DNA from: Euzebyaceae bacterium
GTDB lineage: Bacteria > Actinomycetota > Nitriliruptoria > Euzebyales > Egibacteraceae
Direction of reading: 5' to 3'
DNA: 11,711 nucleotides
Assembly: GCA_013698135.1 (NCBI GenBank)
Contig: JACCVM010000126.1
Span: 1-11,711 of the forward strand
In this document: piece by piece, positions 1 to 6,917 of the stretch
Layout of the letters: each line of letters opens with the position of its first letter
How positions within the stretch are numbered: position 1 is the first letter of the stretch
Translations under genes and position numbers: made by a program
The notes under the pieces: generated by a model
Database searches by the model: none
Seen by the model: the letters and a program-made list of their open reading frames with translations, nothing else
Told to the model about the DNA's origin: nothing

Positions 1-2624
1 TCGCCGTGTGGCACGCGCTGCAGCGGGGACGCAAGTGCTTCTACACCACGCCGATCAAGGCGCTGTCGAACCAGAAGTTCAACGACCTCGTCGCTCGCCA
101 CGGGCCCGACGTCGTGGGGCTGCTGACCGGCGACAACGTCGTCAACGGCGACGCGCCGGTGGTGGTCATGACCCCCGAGGTGCTGCGCAACATGCTGTAC
201 GAAGGCTCCCGGACGCTGCGCGGGCTGCAGTCGGTCGTGCTGGACGAAGTGCACTACCTTGCCGACCGCGAGCGGGGAGCGGTGTGGGAGGAGGTCATCA
301 TCCAGCTGCCCGCCGAGGTGCAGCTGGCCTGCCTGTCCGCGACGGTCAGCAACGCCGAGGAGTTCGGCGATTGGCTAGGCCGGGTGAGGGCGAGCGCACC
401 GCGTCCGCCGGCGGGTGGCGATCAGACAGTACGCGTGACGTGCGATGTGGTGATCTCCGAGCGGCGTCCTGTACCGCTGGAGCATCACTACGCCGTCAAC
501 GACCGCATCCACTCCGTCTTTCGCTCCGGTGGCAAGAAGGTGGGCTCGTCCGACCACGCCAAGGCTCGCTCCGAGGCCGCCAAGCAAGCGCTGTCGGGCG
601 TGCCCAACCCTGAGCTGCTGATGCTGGAGCGCAACGCCGGGCAGTCCAACCGGGTGTCTCGCCGTGGGCGCTACCAGACCTCGTCGGTGCGTCTGCGTCC
701 GCCGCGCCGCAGCGACATCGTGGGCGAGCTGCGACGCCGCAAGTGGCTGCCCGCCATCTACTTCCTGTTCAGCCGCGCGGGCTGCGACGCCGCCGTCGAA
801 CAGCTCATGACCGACGGCGTCCGCCTGACCACCGACGACGAGCAGCGGCGCATCCGCGACCTCGTCGACGAGCGGACCGCCGCGCTACCCGCCAACGACC
901 TGGAGGTCCTCGGCTACGGACCTTGGGCCACCGCTTTGGAGCGCGGAGTCGCCGCCCACCACGCCGGCCTGGTGCCGGTCTTCAAGGAGACTGTCGAGGC
1001 GCTGTTCGTGCGCAACCTCGTCAAGGTGTGCTTCGCCACCGAGACGCTGGCGCTGGGCATCAACATGCCGGCCCGCACGGTGGTGATCGAGCGGCTGGAG
1101 AAGTGGAACGGCCAGCGCCACGAGCTGCTGACCCCTGGCCAGTTCACCCAGCTGACCGGTCGCGCCGGCCGCCGGGGCCTTGACCCCCGTGGCCATGCCG
1201 TCGTGCTGTACCAGCGCGACATCGATTTCGTCACCGTGGCCTCGCTGGTGGGGCGGCGCACCGAACCGTTGCGGTCGTCGTTCGCGCCCTCCTACAACAT
1301 GGCCGTCAACCTGCTGCGCAGCCACGACCGCGCCGACGCCGAGTCGCTGCTGGCGCGGTCGTTCGCGCAGTACCAGGCCGACCAGCGGGTGGCCGGCGAG
1401 GAACGCCGCATCGCCACCAACCGCGAGGCGCTGATCGGCTACGCCGAGCACAACCTGTATTCCGAGCGGGGCAACTTTGCCGAGTACTGGGCGCTGCGCC
1501 GCGAGCAGTCGCGGCTGGAGTCGGCGGGGGCCCGGGACCGCCGCCAGCTGCGCGCCGAAGCTGTCGCGGCCGCGCTGACCCGGCTGCACGAAGGCGACGT
1601 CGTGATGGTGCCGCGCGGAGGCGGCAAGCCGGGAGTGGCCGCCATCGTGGGCACCTCGCGCTCCTCGTCTGGGACGCCGTTGGCCAGCGCCGTCACCCTC
1701 GACGGCCGGCTGCGGCGTCTCGGGCCGCGCGAGTTCGACGACCCGCCCGGCAAGGTCGGCTGGGTACGGCTGCCGGCCGCCGGCAACCCGAGGCAGGACC
1801 GTTACCGCCGCGCCGTGGTCGACCAGTTGCGTGGCCTCGAGGTGCCCGCCTCCGCGCCGTCGTCGCGCAAGGCCCGCCCCGACCCCGAAGTCACGGCACG
1901 ACTGGAACAGGTCCGCGCCGCCGTGCGCACCCATCCGGTGCACCACGACCCTGATCTGGCCGACCTCGAACGCTGGGCGCGCCGCAGCGACGACCTGCGC
2001 GCCGACACCGAACGGCTCGAGCGGTCGGTGCGCCGGCGCACCGGCTCGCTGGTGCGCGAGTTCGACCGCATCCTGGAGGTCCTGGGCGACCTGGGCTATC
2101 TCGCCGGCCCTGCCGACCACCCTTCGCCGACGGCGGCCGGGGCGGTGCTGGCCGGGCTGTACGCCGAGACCGACCTGGTCCTGGCCGAGTCCCTGCGCCG
2201 AGGCTGCCTCGACGGCCTCGACACGCCGGATTTGGCCGCGGTGATCAGCGCGTTCACCCACGAGAACCGACTCAAGGATCCGCCGCCGGTGCGCTTTCCC
2301 AACGTCGCGGTGCGCGACGCGATGGCGGCGGTTGCCGGCGTCTGGCAGGAGGTGGCCAGGCGCGAGGAGGCCGCGGCGCTGCCCAACACACGGCCACCGG
2401 ATCCGGGCATCGTCGACGTGGTGTGGCGTTGGGCGGCCGGCGCGGACCTCGAGGACGCGCTGGGCGGCTCGGAGCTGACCGGCGGCGACTTCGTGCGCGG
2501 CGCCAAGCAAGTCGCCGATCTGCTGCGCCAGCTGCGCGACGTGGCCCCACCCGCGGTGGCCGGCACGGCGCACGCCGCCGCCAAGGCCATCGTGCGGGGC
2601 GTGGTGGCCTACAGCGGCGTGTAG
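1..2624 (+). CDS. helY: HelY-type Ski2/Mtr4-like DEAD/DEAH-box RNA helicase (5' truncated)
   Basis: ATP-dependent RNA helicase of superfamily 2, Ski2/Mtr4 branch, a cytoplasmic enzyme expected to unwind structured RNA. The reading frame is open at the left edge (first whole codon at base 3), so the start, Q motif and Walker A (motif I) lie outside the window. Numbering residues from the codon at base 6, visible motifs are Ia (YTTPIKALSNQKF, about 13-25), motif II DEVH (80-83), motif III SAT (111-113), motif V (ATETLALGINMPAR, 344-357) and motif VI (QLTGRAGRRG, 382-391). The last 180 or so residues resemble the DSHCT domain of Ski2-like helicases. The 872 visible residues fit mycobacterial HelY, about 900 residues from memory, so only the extreme N-terminus is missing. 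In many actinobacteria helY lies next to tat and paf genes, which may lie just to the left. The lipid kinase begins 11 nt after the stop. helY is the best family name; substrate specificity cannot be read from sequence. Confidence 0.9.
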   Translation, partial: AVWHALQRGRKCFYTTPIKALSNQKFNDLVARHGPDVVGLLTGDNVVNGDAPVVVMTPEVLRNMLYEGSRTLRGLQSVVLDEVHYLADRERGAVWEEVIIQLPAEVQLACLSATVSNAEEFGDWLGRVRASAPRPPAGGDQTVRVTCDVVISERRPVPLEHHYAVNDRIHSVFRSGGKKVGSSDHAKARSEAAKQALSGVPNPELLMLERNAGQSNRVSRRGRYQTSSVRLRPPRRSDIVGELRRRKWLPAIYFLFSRAGCDAAVEQLMTDGVRLTTDDEQRRIRDLVDERTAALPANDLEVLGYGPWATALERGVAAHHAGLVPVFKETVEALFVRNLVKVCFATETLALGINMPARTVVIERLEKWNGQRHELLTPGQFTQLTGRAGRRGLDPRGHAVVLYQRDIDFVTVASLVGRRTEPLRSSFAPSYNMAVNLLRSHDRADAESLLARSFAQYQADQRVAGEERRIATNREALIGYAEHNLYSERGNFAEYWALRREQSRLESAGARDRRQLRAEAVAAALTRLHEGDVVMVPRGGGKPGVAAIVGTSRSSSGTPLASAVTLDGRLRRLGPREFDDPPGKVGWVRLPAAGNPRQDRYRRAVVDQLRGLEVPASAPSSRKARPDPEVTARLEQVRAAVRTHPVHHDPDLADLERWARRSDDLRADTERLERSVRRRTGSLVREFDRILEVLGDLGYLAGPADHPSPTAAGAVLAGLYAETDLVLAESLRRGCLDGLDTPDLAAVISAFTHENRLKDPPPVRFPNVAVRDAMAAVAGVWQEVARREEAAALPNTRPPDPGIVDVVWRWAAGADLEDALGGSELTGGDFVRGAKQVADLLRQLRDVAPPAVAGTAHAAAKAIVRGVVAYSGV

Positions 2625-2627
2625 CGT
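2622..2627 (+). promoter_or_regulatory. Leaderless -10 box before the lipid kinase
   Basis: TAGCGT lies 8 nt before the ATG at 2636, the distance expected if transcription starts at or next to the A of the ATG. Its first three bases are the stop codon of the helicase gene. There is no Shine-Dalgarno sequence before this ATG and no convincing -35 box. The leaderless reading is inferred, supported by the same arrangement before three more genes here. Confidence 0.5.
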
Positions 2628-2635
2628 CGGGGTCG

Positions 2636-3559
2636 ATGAGCAGCCCTTACGGTCCCGCACGGCTGATCGTCAACCCTCGGGCGGGCAACGGGGTGGTGGG
2701 CAAGACCCTGCCGCGGCTGCGTGCGGCGCTGGACGGTCGCGGCTTCGACTACGACGTCGTGCGGACCCGTGCGCCCGGTGACGCCACCGGCTTCGCGCGG
2801 GCGGCACTCGACTCGGGCGTGCGCTATATCGTCGCCGTCGGCGGCGACGGCACCGTGCTCGAGGTCGTCAACGGCATGGTGGAAGGCGACCAGGCCGTCG
2901 CCGAGGACGCGGTGCTCGGCGTCGCCGGAGCCGGCAGCGGCTGTGACTTCATCCGCACCTTCGGGCTGGACCGGGACCCGGAGACGACCGCGCGGCACCT
3001 GACCAGCGAGCAGGTCATGCCCATCGACCTGGGCGTGGTCACCTACGTCGACCGGGACGGCAAGCCGGGGCGGCGGTTGTTCGCCAACGTCGCCGAGGTC
3101 GGCTACGGCGCCGAAGTCGTGCGGCGCGCCGCACACCTGCCGCGCCGCCTCGGGCGGGTGCGCTACCTGCTCGCCATCTACGCCACCCTGGCCACGATGG
3201 ACCGCCAGGTGGCCACAGTGACGACCACCCAGGGCGACCTGACGGTGCCGGTCGTGGAGCTGGTCGTCGCCAACGGTCAGTTCTTCGGCGGCGGCATGAA
3301 GGTGGCGCCACGCGCGCTGCCCGACGACGGCCGCTACAACGTGCAGATCTTCACCGGCCAGCGCAGCCAGGTGTTCCTCATGACCCAGGGCATCTACCGC
3401 GGTGAGCATCTGCCGCATCCCGACATCCGCGAGTTCCAATCCGCGACGGTGTCACTGGCACCCGACCGCCCGATGCTGGTCGAGGCCGACGGCGAGGTGC
3501 TGGGAACCACGCCGGCCAGCTTCTCGCTGCTGGAGCGGGTGATCCGCCTCAAGATCTGA
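2636..3559 (+). CDS. Diacylglycerol kinase-family lipid kinase (YegS/DagK-like)
   Basis: Soluble, membrane-associated lipid kinase that probably transfers the ATP gamma-phosphate to diacylglycerol or a related lipid, recycling it to phosphatidate. The 307-residue length is normal for the DAGK_cat family. Motifs in order: N-terminal VNPRAGNG (12-19), the nucleotide loop GGDGT (69-73), the second loop at 98-107, the insertion-domain signature GGGMKVAPRALPDDG (218-232), and the C-terminal DGE (285-287) followed by the usual GTTPASF. In the second loop the common G-T-x-N-D is G-S-G-C-D, with Cys103 where Asn is usual; other catalytic motifs are intact. I chose the ATG at 2636 because homologues start just before the VNP motif and a -10 box sits at leaderless distance; the frame is open upstream to 2423, but that part is a shadow of the helicase gene. 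The lipid substrate (diacylglycerol, sphingoid base or undecaprenol-like) cannot be decided. Confidence 0.88.
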   Translation: MSSPYGPARLIVNPRAGNGVVGKTLPRLRAALDGRGFDYDVVRTRAPGDATGFARAALDSGVRYIVAVGGDGTVLEVVNGMVEGDQAVAEDAVLGVAGAGSGCDFIRTFGLDRDPETTARHLTSEQVMPIDLGVVTYVDRDGKPGRRLFANVAEVGYGAEVVRRAAHLPRRLGRVRYLLAIYATLATMDRQVATVTTTQGDLTVPVVELVVANGQFFGGGMKVAPRALPDDGRYNVQIFTGQRSQVFLMTQGIYRGEHLPHPDIREFQSATVSLAPDRPMLVEADGEVLGTTPASFSLLERVIRLKI

Positions 3560-3569
3560 CGACGGACCG

Positions 3570-3575
3570 TAGACT
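3570..3575 (+). promoter_or_regulatory. Leaderless -10 box before the M24 peptidase
   Basis: TAGACT, followed by 6 nt and the ATG at 3582. The 22-nt gap between lipid kinase and peptidase holds no Shine-Dalgarno sequence, which supports a leaderless transcript starting at the ATG. No clear -35 box. Confidence 0.5.
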
Positions 3576-3581
3576 CGGCCG

Positions 3582-4676
3582 ATGACGACTGACACCTCCG
3601 CGCTGCAACGCGCCGAGCAGGTGATGGGCGCTGCCGGCGTCGATGCCCTGCTGCTGGGCCCCGGGGCCGACCTTCGCTACCTCACCGGCTACCTGGCCCT
3701 GCCGCTGGAGCGCCTCACGCTGCTGGTGGCCCGCGCCGACGGCGACCACCACCTGGTGGTGCCGACCCTGGAGCGACCTCGCGCTGAGGCCGCCGAGCTG
3801 CCCGACGGGCTGCGCCTGCACGACGTCGGCGAGACCGACGACCCGTACGCCGTGGTCGCGCGTTGCCTGGACGGCGCGTCGGCCCGGCTGGGAGCCGGCG
3901 ACCAGCTGTGGTCGATGTTCCTGCTGGGACTGCAACGGGTGCTGCCGGACGCGAGCTGGTCGAGGGCCTCGGCGGTGATGCGCGAGCTGCGCATGCGCAA
4001 GACCCCCGACGAGGTCGACGCCCTGCGCCGCGCCGGCCAGGCGATCGACCGGGTTCACGCGCAGCTCCCCGGACTGCTCAAGGCCGGCCGCACCGAGGCC
4101 GAGGTCGGCCGCGACATCGCCGACGCGATCCTCGCCGAGGGTCACAGCGAGGTGGATTTCGTCATCGTCGGATCCGGTCCCAACGGCGCCTCACCGCACC
4201 ACGAGACCAGCGACCGCATGCTCGCCGAGGGCGACGCCATCGTGATCGACATCGGCGGCACGCTGGACGCCTACCACTCCGATTGCACCCGCAACTATGT
4301 GCTCGGCGACCCGCCTGAGGGCTACGCCCCAGCCCACGCCGCCCTCGAGGTCGCCCAGGACGCCGCCTGCGACGCCGTTCGCCCCGGCGTCACCGCGGCC
4401 TCGGTGGACGCGGCCGCCCGCCAGGTGCTGACCGAGGCCGGCTACGGCGAGTTCTTCGTGCACCGCACCGGCCACGGCATCGGCTTAGACGGTCACGAGG
4501 AGCCCTACATCGTCGCCGGCAACGAGCTGGTGCTCAAGCCCGGCATGGCCTTCTCCATCGAGCCTGGCGTCTACGTGCCGGGACGCTACGGGATGCGCAT
4601 CGAGGACATCGTGGTGGTCACCGAGGACGGCTGCGAGCGTCTGAATCACGGCGACCGTGCCATGACGGCGGCATGA
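3582..4676 (+). CDS. M24-family metallopeptidase (Xaa-Pro dipeptidase/aminopeptidase type)
   Basis: Cytoplasmic two-metal peptidase that probably releases proline-containing dipeptides or the N-terminal residue before proline. The 364-residue protein has a creatinase/prolidase N-terminal domain (about 1-130) and a pita-bread catalytic domain (about 140-360). All five expected metal ligands are visible: Asp223 (VIDIGG) and Asp234 (YHSDCTRNY), spaced 11 apart as in the family, His298 in HRTGHGIG, Glu327 in SIEPGVY and Glu341 in RIEDIV. The conserved His305 of DGHEEP is also present. The ATG at 3582 gives the full N-terminal domain and follows a -10 box by 6 nt. As I recall, M. tuberculosis helY also lies close to an M24 peptidase gene (pepE), so this may be the equivalent. 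M24 sequence motifs do not separate dipeptidase from aminopeptidase P activity, so no symbol is assigned. Confidence 0.9.
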   Translation: MTTDTSALQRAEQVMGAAGVDALLLGPGADLRYLTGYLALPLERLTLLVARADGDHHLVVPTLERPRAEAAELPDGLRLHDVGETDDPYAVVARCLDGASARLGAGDQLWSMFLLGLQRVLPDASWSRASAVMRELRMRKTPDEVDALRRAGQAIDRVHAQLPGLLKAGRTEAEVGRDIADAILAEGHSEVDFVIVGSGPNGASPHHETSDRMLAEGDAIVIDIGGTLDAYHSDCTRNYVLGDPPEGYAPAHAALEVAQDAACDAVRPGVTAASVDAAARQVLTEAGYGEFFVHRTGHGIGLDGHEEPYIVAGNELVLKPGMAFSIEPGVYVPGRYGMRIEDIVVVTEDGCERLNHGDRAMTAA

Positions 4677-4679
4677 CAC

Positions 4680-4684
4680 CGGAG
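4680..4684 (+). promoter_or_regulatory. Ribosome binding site for the acyl-CoA dehydrogenase
   Basis: CGGAG, ending 11 nt before the GTG at 4696. It lies in the 19-nt gap after the peptidase stop. It supports the GTG start and contrasts with the upstream ATG genes, which lack such a site. Spacing is on the long side. Confidence 0.4.
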
Positions 4685-4695
4685 CTGCGGCGGCG

Positions 4696-5853
4696 GTGAC
4701 CGTCACGCGGCTGGAGCCCGAGCAACGCGACCTGCTCGAGGTCGTGCGTGCTCTCGCCGACCGTGAGGTGGCGCCCCGCGCCGACGGGGCCGAACGCGCC
4801 GGCGTCTTCCCCACCGACATCCTGCGCCAGCTCGCCGCCATGGATCTGCTTGGCCTCCCGTTCGACGTCGAGCACGGTGGCGGGGGACAACCGCAGACGG
4901 TGTACCTGCGAGTCGTCGAGGAGCTGTCCCGCGCCTTCCTGACCGTCGGGCTCAGCCTGTCGGTGCACACGCTGGCCGCGTGGGCCGTGGCGACCTACGC
5001 CTCCGACGAGGTCCGCAAGGAGTGGCTGCCGCGGATGACCTCCGGCGAGCTGCTCGGCGCCTACTCGCTGTCCGAGCCGGGCAGCGGCTCCGACGCCGCC
5101 GCCCTTGTCACCCGCGCGCAACGCTCCGGCGACGACTACATCCTCAACGGCACCAAGGCGTGGGTGACGCACGCCGGGATCGCCGGCTTCTACGTGGTGA
5201 TGTGCCGCACCGGCGGTTCGGACGTGCCCGCGGCTCGCGGCATCTCGGCGTTGCTGGTGCCAGCCGACACGGCGGGACTGAGCTTCCCACCGCCCGAACG
5301 CAAGATGGGCATGCGCTCCTCGCCGACCGGTCAGCTGGTGTTCAGTGACGCCCGCGTGCCGGCGCGCTACCTGCTGGCCGAGGAGGGCAAGGGCTTCTCG
5401 ATCGCGATGCGGGCGCTGGAGGGCGGCCGCCTCGGCATCGCGGCGTGCGCGGTCGGCCTGGCACAGGCGGCGCTGGACCAGTCGCTGGCCTACAGCCTCC
5501 AGCGGGAGCAGTTCGGCCAGCCGATCGCCTCCTTCCAGGGCATCGGGTTCCTGCTGGCCGACATGGCGACCGGTATCGAGGCTGCTCGGGCGCTGTACCT
5601 GGAGGCGGCCGACCGCCGCGACCTCGGTCAGCCCTACTCGCGTCTGGCCGCCATGAGCAAGCTGTTCGCCAGCGACACCGCGATGCAGGTGACGACCGAT
5701 GCCGTCCAAGTCCACGGGGGCTACGGTTACGTGACCGACTACCCGGTCGAGCGGTACCTGCGCGAAGCCAAGGTCCTGCAGATCGTCGAGGGCACCAACC
5801 AGGTGCAACGCATGGTCATCTCGCGCGATCTGCTGCGGCCTGACCCGGCATGA
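4696..5853 (+). CDS. Acyl-CoA dehydrogenase
   Basis: FAD flavoenzyme that removes two hydrogens from an acyl-CoA to form a trans-2-enoyl-CoA, passing electrons to ETF; the role is in fatty acid or branched-chain amino acid breakdown. The 385-residue length is typical. Visible elements: the N-terminal helical domain (1-120), the FAD/substrate signature SEPGSGSD (126-133) leading into the beta domain, QREQFGQPI with FAD-binding Arg270, the HGGYGY turn (340-345), and the C-terminal IVEGTNQVQ with Glu365 at the catalytic base position of short/medium-chain and short-branched-chain enzymes. In isovaleryl- and long-chain enzymes the base is elsewhere, so those are less likely. Start is GTG at 4696, 19 nt after the peptidase stop, with a weak ribosome site. 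No ETF, enoyl-CoA hydratase or thiolase gene is adjacent, so the substrate cannot be inferred from context. Confidence 0.92.
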   Translation: MTVTRLEPEQRDLLEVVRALADREVAPRADGAERAGVFPTDILRQLAAMDLLGLPFDVEHGGGGQPQTVYLRVVEELSRAFLTVGLSLSVHTLAAWAVATYASDEVRKEWLPRMTSGELLGAYSLSEPGSGSDAAALVTRAQRSGDDYILNGTKAWVTHAGIAGFYVVMCRTGGSDVPAARGISALLVPADTAGLSFPPPERKMGMRSSPTGQLVFSDARVPARYLLAEEGKGFSIAMRALEGGRLGIAACAVGLAQAALDQSLAYSLQREQFGQPIASFQGIGFLLADMATGIEAARALYLEAADRRDLGQPYSRLAAMSKLFASDTAMQVTTDAVQVHGGYGYVTDYPVERYLREAKVLQIVEGTNQVQRMVISRDLLRPDPA

Positions 5854-5869
5854 ATTCGGGCGCTACCGT
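5840..5869 (+). promoter_or_regulatory. Probable leaderless promoter before the small membrane protein
   Basis: CTGACC (5840-5845), an 18-nt spacer and TACCGT (5864-5869), with the ATG at 5878 eight nt further on. Both hexamers are partial matches to the sigma-70 consensus. The -35 lies inside the end of the acyl-CoA dehydrogenase gene. There is no Shine-Dalgarno sequence, consistent with a leaderless mRNA. Confidence 0.45.
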
Positions 5870-5877
5870 CGCGCTCC

Positions 5878-6195
5878 ATGAGCGCTAGCCGGGAGCGGGA
5901 CCGCACCACCGTGGGGCGAGCGCTGCGGGCGGGCACGGTGGCCGGCGGTGCGGTGGCCGGGGTGCTGCTGCTGGCCGTGCTGCTCGGGGCCGGCCGGGGC
6001 GCCCCCGCCGCGGTCATGGCCGGCGTCGCCATCGGTGCCCTGGTCGCCGCCGGGTGGTTGCTGCTCGGCGCGGTCCTGGACATCTTCGCCGGTGAACGGG
6101 TGGGCGCGGCGCGCTGGGCGTGGACGGCTGTGACCACAGTCCTGGCCCTGCTGGGGCCCTTCCTGGTGGTCGGTGTCCTTGCGCGCAGCACGTGA
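5878..6195 (+). CDS. Small integral membrane protein, function unknown
   Basis: A 105-residue protein I do not recognise. The first 17 residues are hydrophilic and arginine-rich, followed by three hydrophobic segments at about 18-39, 44-70 and 80-102. A short Glu/Arg-containing loop (73-79) separates the second and third. By the positive-inside rule the N-terminus is likely cytoplasmic. No catalytic motif, cysteine or signal-peptidase site is visible. The segments are rich in Ala, Gly, Leu and Val, as expected for membrane helices in a high-GC genome. Start ATG 5878 lies 24 nt after the dehydrogenase stop and 8 nt after a TACCGT box. The next gene starts 50 nt after its stop. Coding is supported by the hydrophobic pattern and by the fit between start codon and promoter; its job is unknown. 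Confidence 0.7.
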   Translation: MSASRERDRTTVGRALRAGTVAGGAVAGVLLLAVLLGAGRGAPAAVMAGVAIGALVAAGWLLLGAVLDIFAGERVGAARWAWTAVTTVLALLGPFLVVGVLARST

Positions 6196-6232
6196 CCCCG
6201 CCCACCAGGTCGGGGGCCGGACGGACAGCGGT

Positions 6233-6238
6233 TAGGGT
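6233..6238 (+). promoter_or_regulatory. Leaderless -10 box before rnhA
   Basis: TAGGGT, followed by 7 nt and the ATG at 6246, the ideal spacing for a transcript starting at the A of the start codon. No Shine-Dalgarno sequence and no good -35 box in the 50-nt gap. It supports 6246 over the upstream in-frame extension. Confidence 0.5.
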
Positions 6239-6245
6239 TCGCGGC

Positions 6246-6917
6246 ATGCCGAAGTTCGAGTGCGCGAGTTGCGACGCGACGTTCTCTTTGCCCCAGCAGG
6301 TCCTGGACCGCTACCCGGGGTGGGCGCCGCAGCAGTGCCGCGGTTGCCGCGACGAGGCTCGCGCCGGCGGTTCAGGGGCGCACGACAAGGCCAGGGCCGG
6401 CGCCACCCGGCGGTACCGCGGCGCGACGCTGGTCGAGGAGAACCTGACGGTCGCCGAAGTGCTGGCGAAGTACACCGAGGGGCCGACCGACGGCGTCTTC
6501 ACCGACGGCAGCGCCCATCCCAACCCGGGTGCGGGCGGCTGGGGCGCGGTGTACGTGGTGGACGGCCAGGTGATCGACCAACGCCACGGCGACGAAGCGC
6601 ACACCACCAATAACCGCATGGAGCTGACCGCGCTGATCGCGGGCTACGACCTGGTGCCGCACGGGACCCCGGCCACGGTCTACACCGATAGCAAGCTGTG
6701 CGTGGACACGATTACCAAGTGGGCCAAGGGCTGGGCCGCCCGAGGCTGGCAACGCAAGGGTGGCGAGATCGCCAACCTCGACCTGGTCAAGCTGCTGTAT
6801 GCCCTCGCGCAGGCCCGCCCCGAGCTGCGTCTGGAGTGGATCGCGGCGCACAGCGGCAGCCGCTGGAACGAGTACGCCGACTCGCTGTCCACCGCCTTCC
6901 GGCGCGAGCAGCTGTGA
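6246..6917 (+). CDS. rnhA: Ribonuclease HI with N-terminal zinc ribbon
   Basis: Endonuclease that cuts the RNA strand of RNA-DNA hybrids, removing R-loops and primers. The 223-residue protein has two parts. Residues 1-38 form a zinc ribbon, C6-x2-C9 and C31-x2-C34, ending in a CRxCR-like pattern similar to bacterial probable zinc-ribbon (zf-trcl-like) domains. After a basic linker (about 39-80) comes the RNase HI fold with Asp87 (FTDGS), Glu126 (NNRMELTA), Asp148 (YTDSK), His202 (AHSG) and Asp212 (NEYADSLS). Spacings of 39, 22 and 64 between the acidic residues match E. coli RNase HI almost exactly (D10, E48, D70, D134). The basic protrusion (KGWAARGWQRKGG) is present. The zinc ribbon is not part of standard RNase HI, where an N-terminal HBD or a C-terminal phosphatase domain is the usual addition. 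The stop shares 4 nt with the amidohydrolase start (GTGA), so the two are translationally coupled. Confidence 0.92.
   Translation: MPKFECASCDATFSLPQQVLDRYPGWAPQQCRGCRDEARAGGSGAHDKARAGATRRYRGATLVEENLTVAEVLAKYTEGPTDGVFTDGSAHPNPGAGGWGAVYVVDGQVIDQRHGDEAHTTNNRMELTALIAGYDLVPHGTPATVYTDSKLCVDTITKWAKGWAARGWQRKGGEIANLDLVKLLYALAQARPELRLEWIAAHSGSRWNEYADSLSTAFRREQL

Noticed and set aside
2423..2635. In-frame upstream extension of the lipid kinase
   Set aside because: Lies wholly inside the helicase gene in another frame and would add about 70 non-homologous residues before the usual N-terminus.
885..2660. 591-codon open frame on the minus strand opposite the helicase
   Set aside because: Product is low-complexity (Arg, Gly, Ala, Val, His) with no motif, as expected opposite a GC-rich gene whose + strand carries clear helicase and DSHCT motifs.
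4696..4706. GTGAC-C-GTCAC inverted repeat at the acyl-CoA dehydrogenase start
   Set aside because: Five-base arms including the start codon; readily explained by chance in GC-rich sequence.
6120..6245. In-frame upstream extension of rnhA
   Set aside because: Overlaps the membrane-protein gene and has no motif; the zinc ribbon begins just after ATG 6246, which also has a -10 box at leaderless distance.
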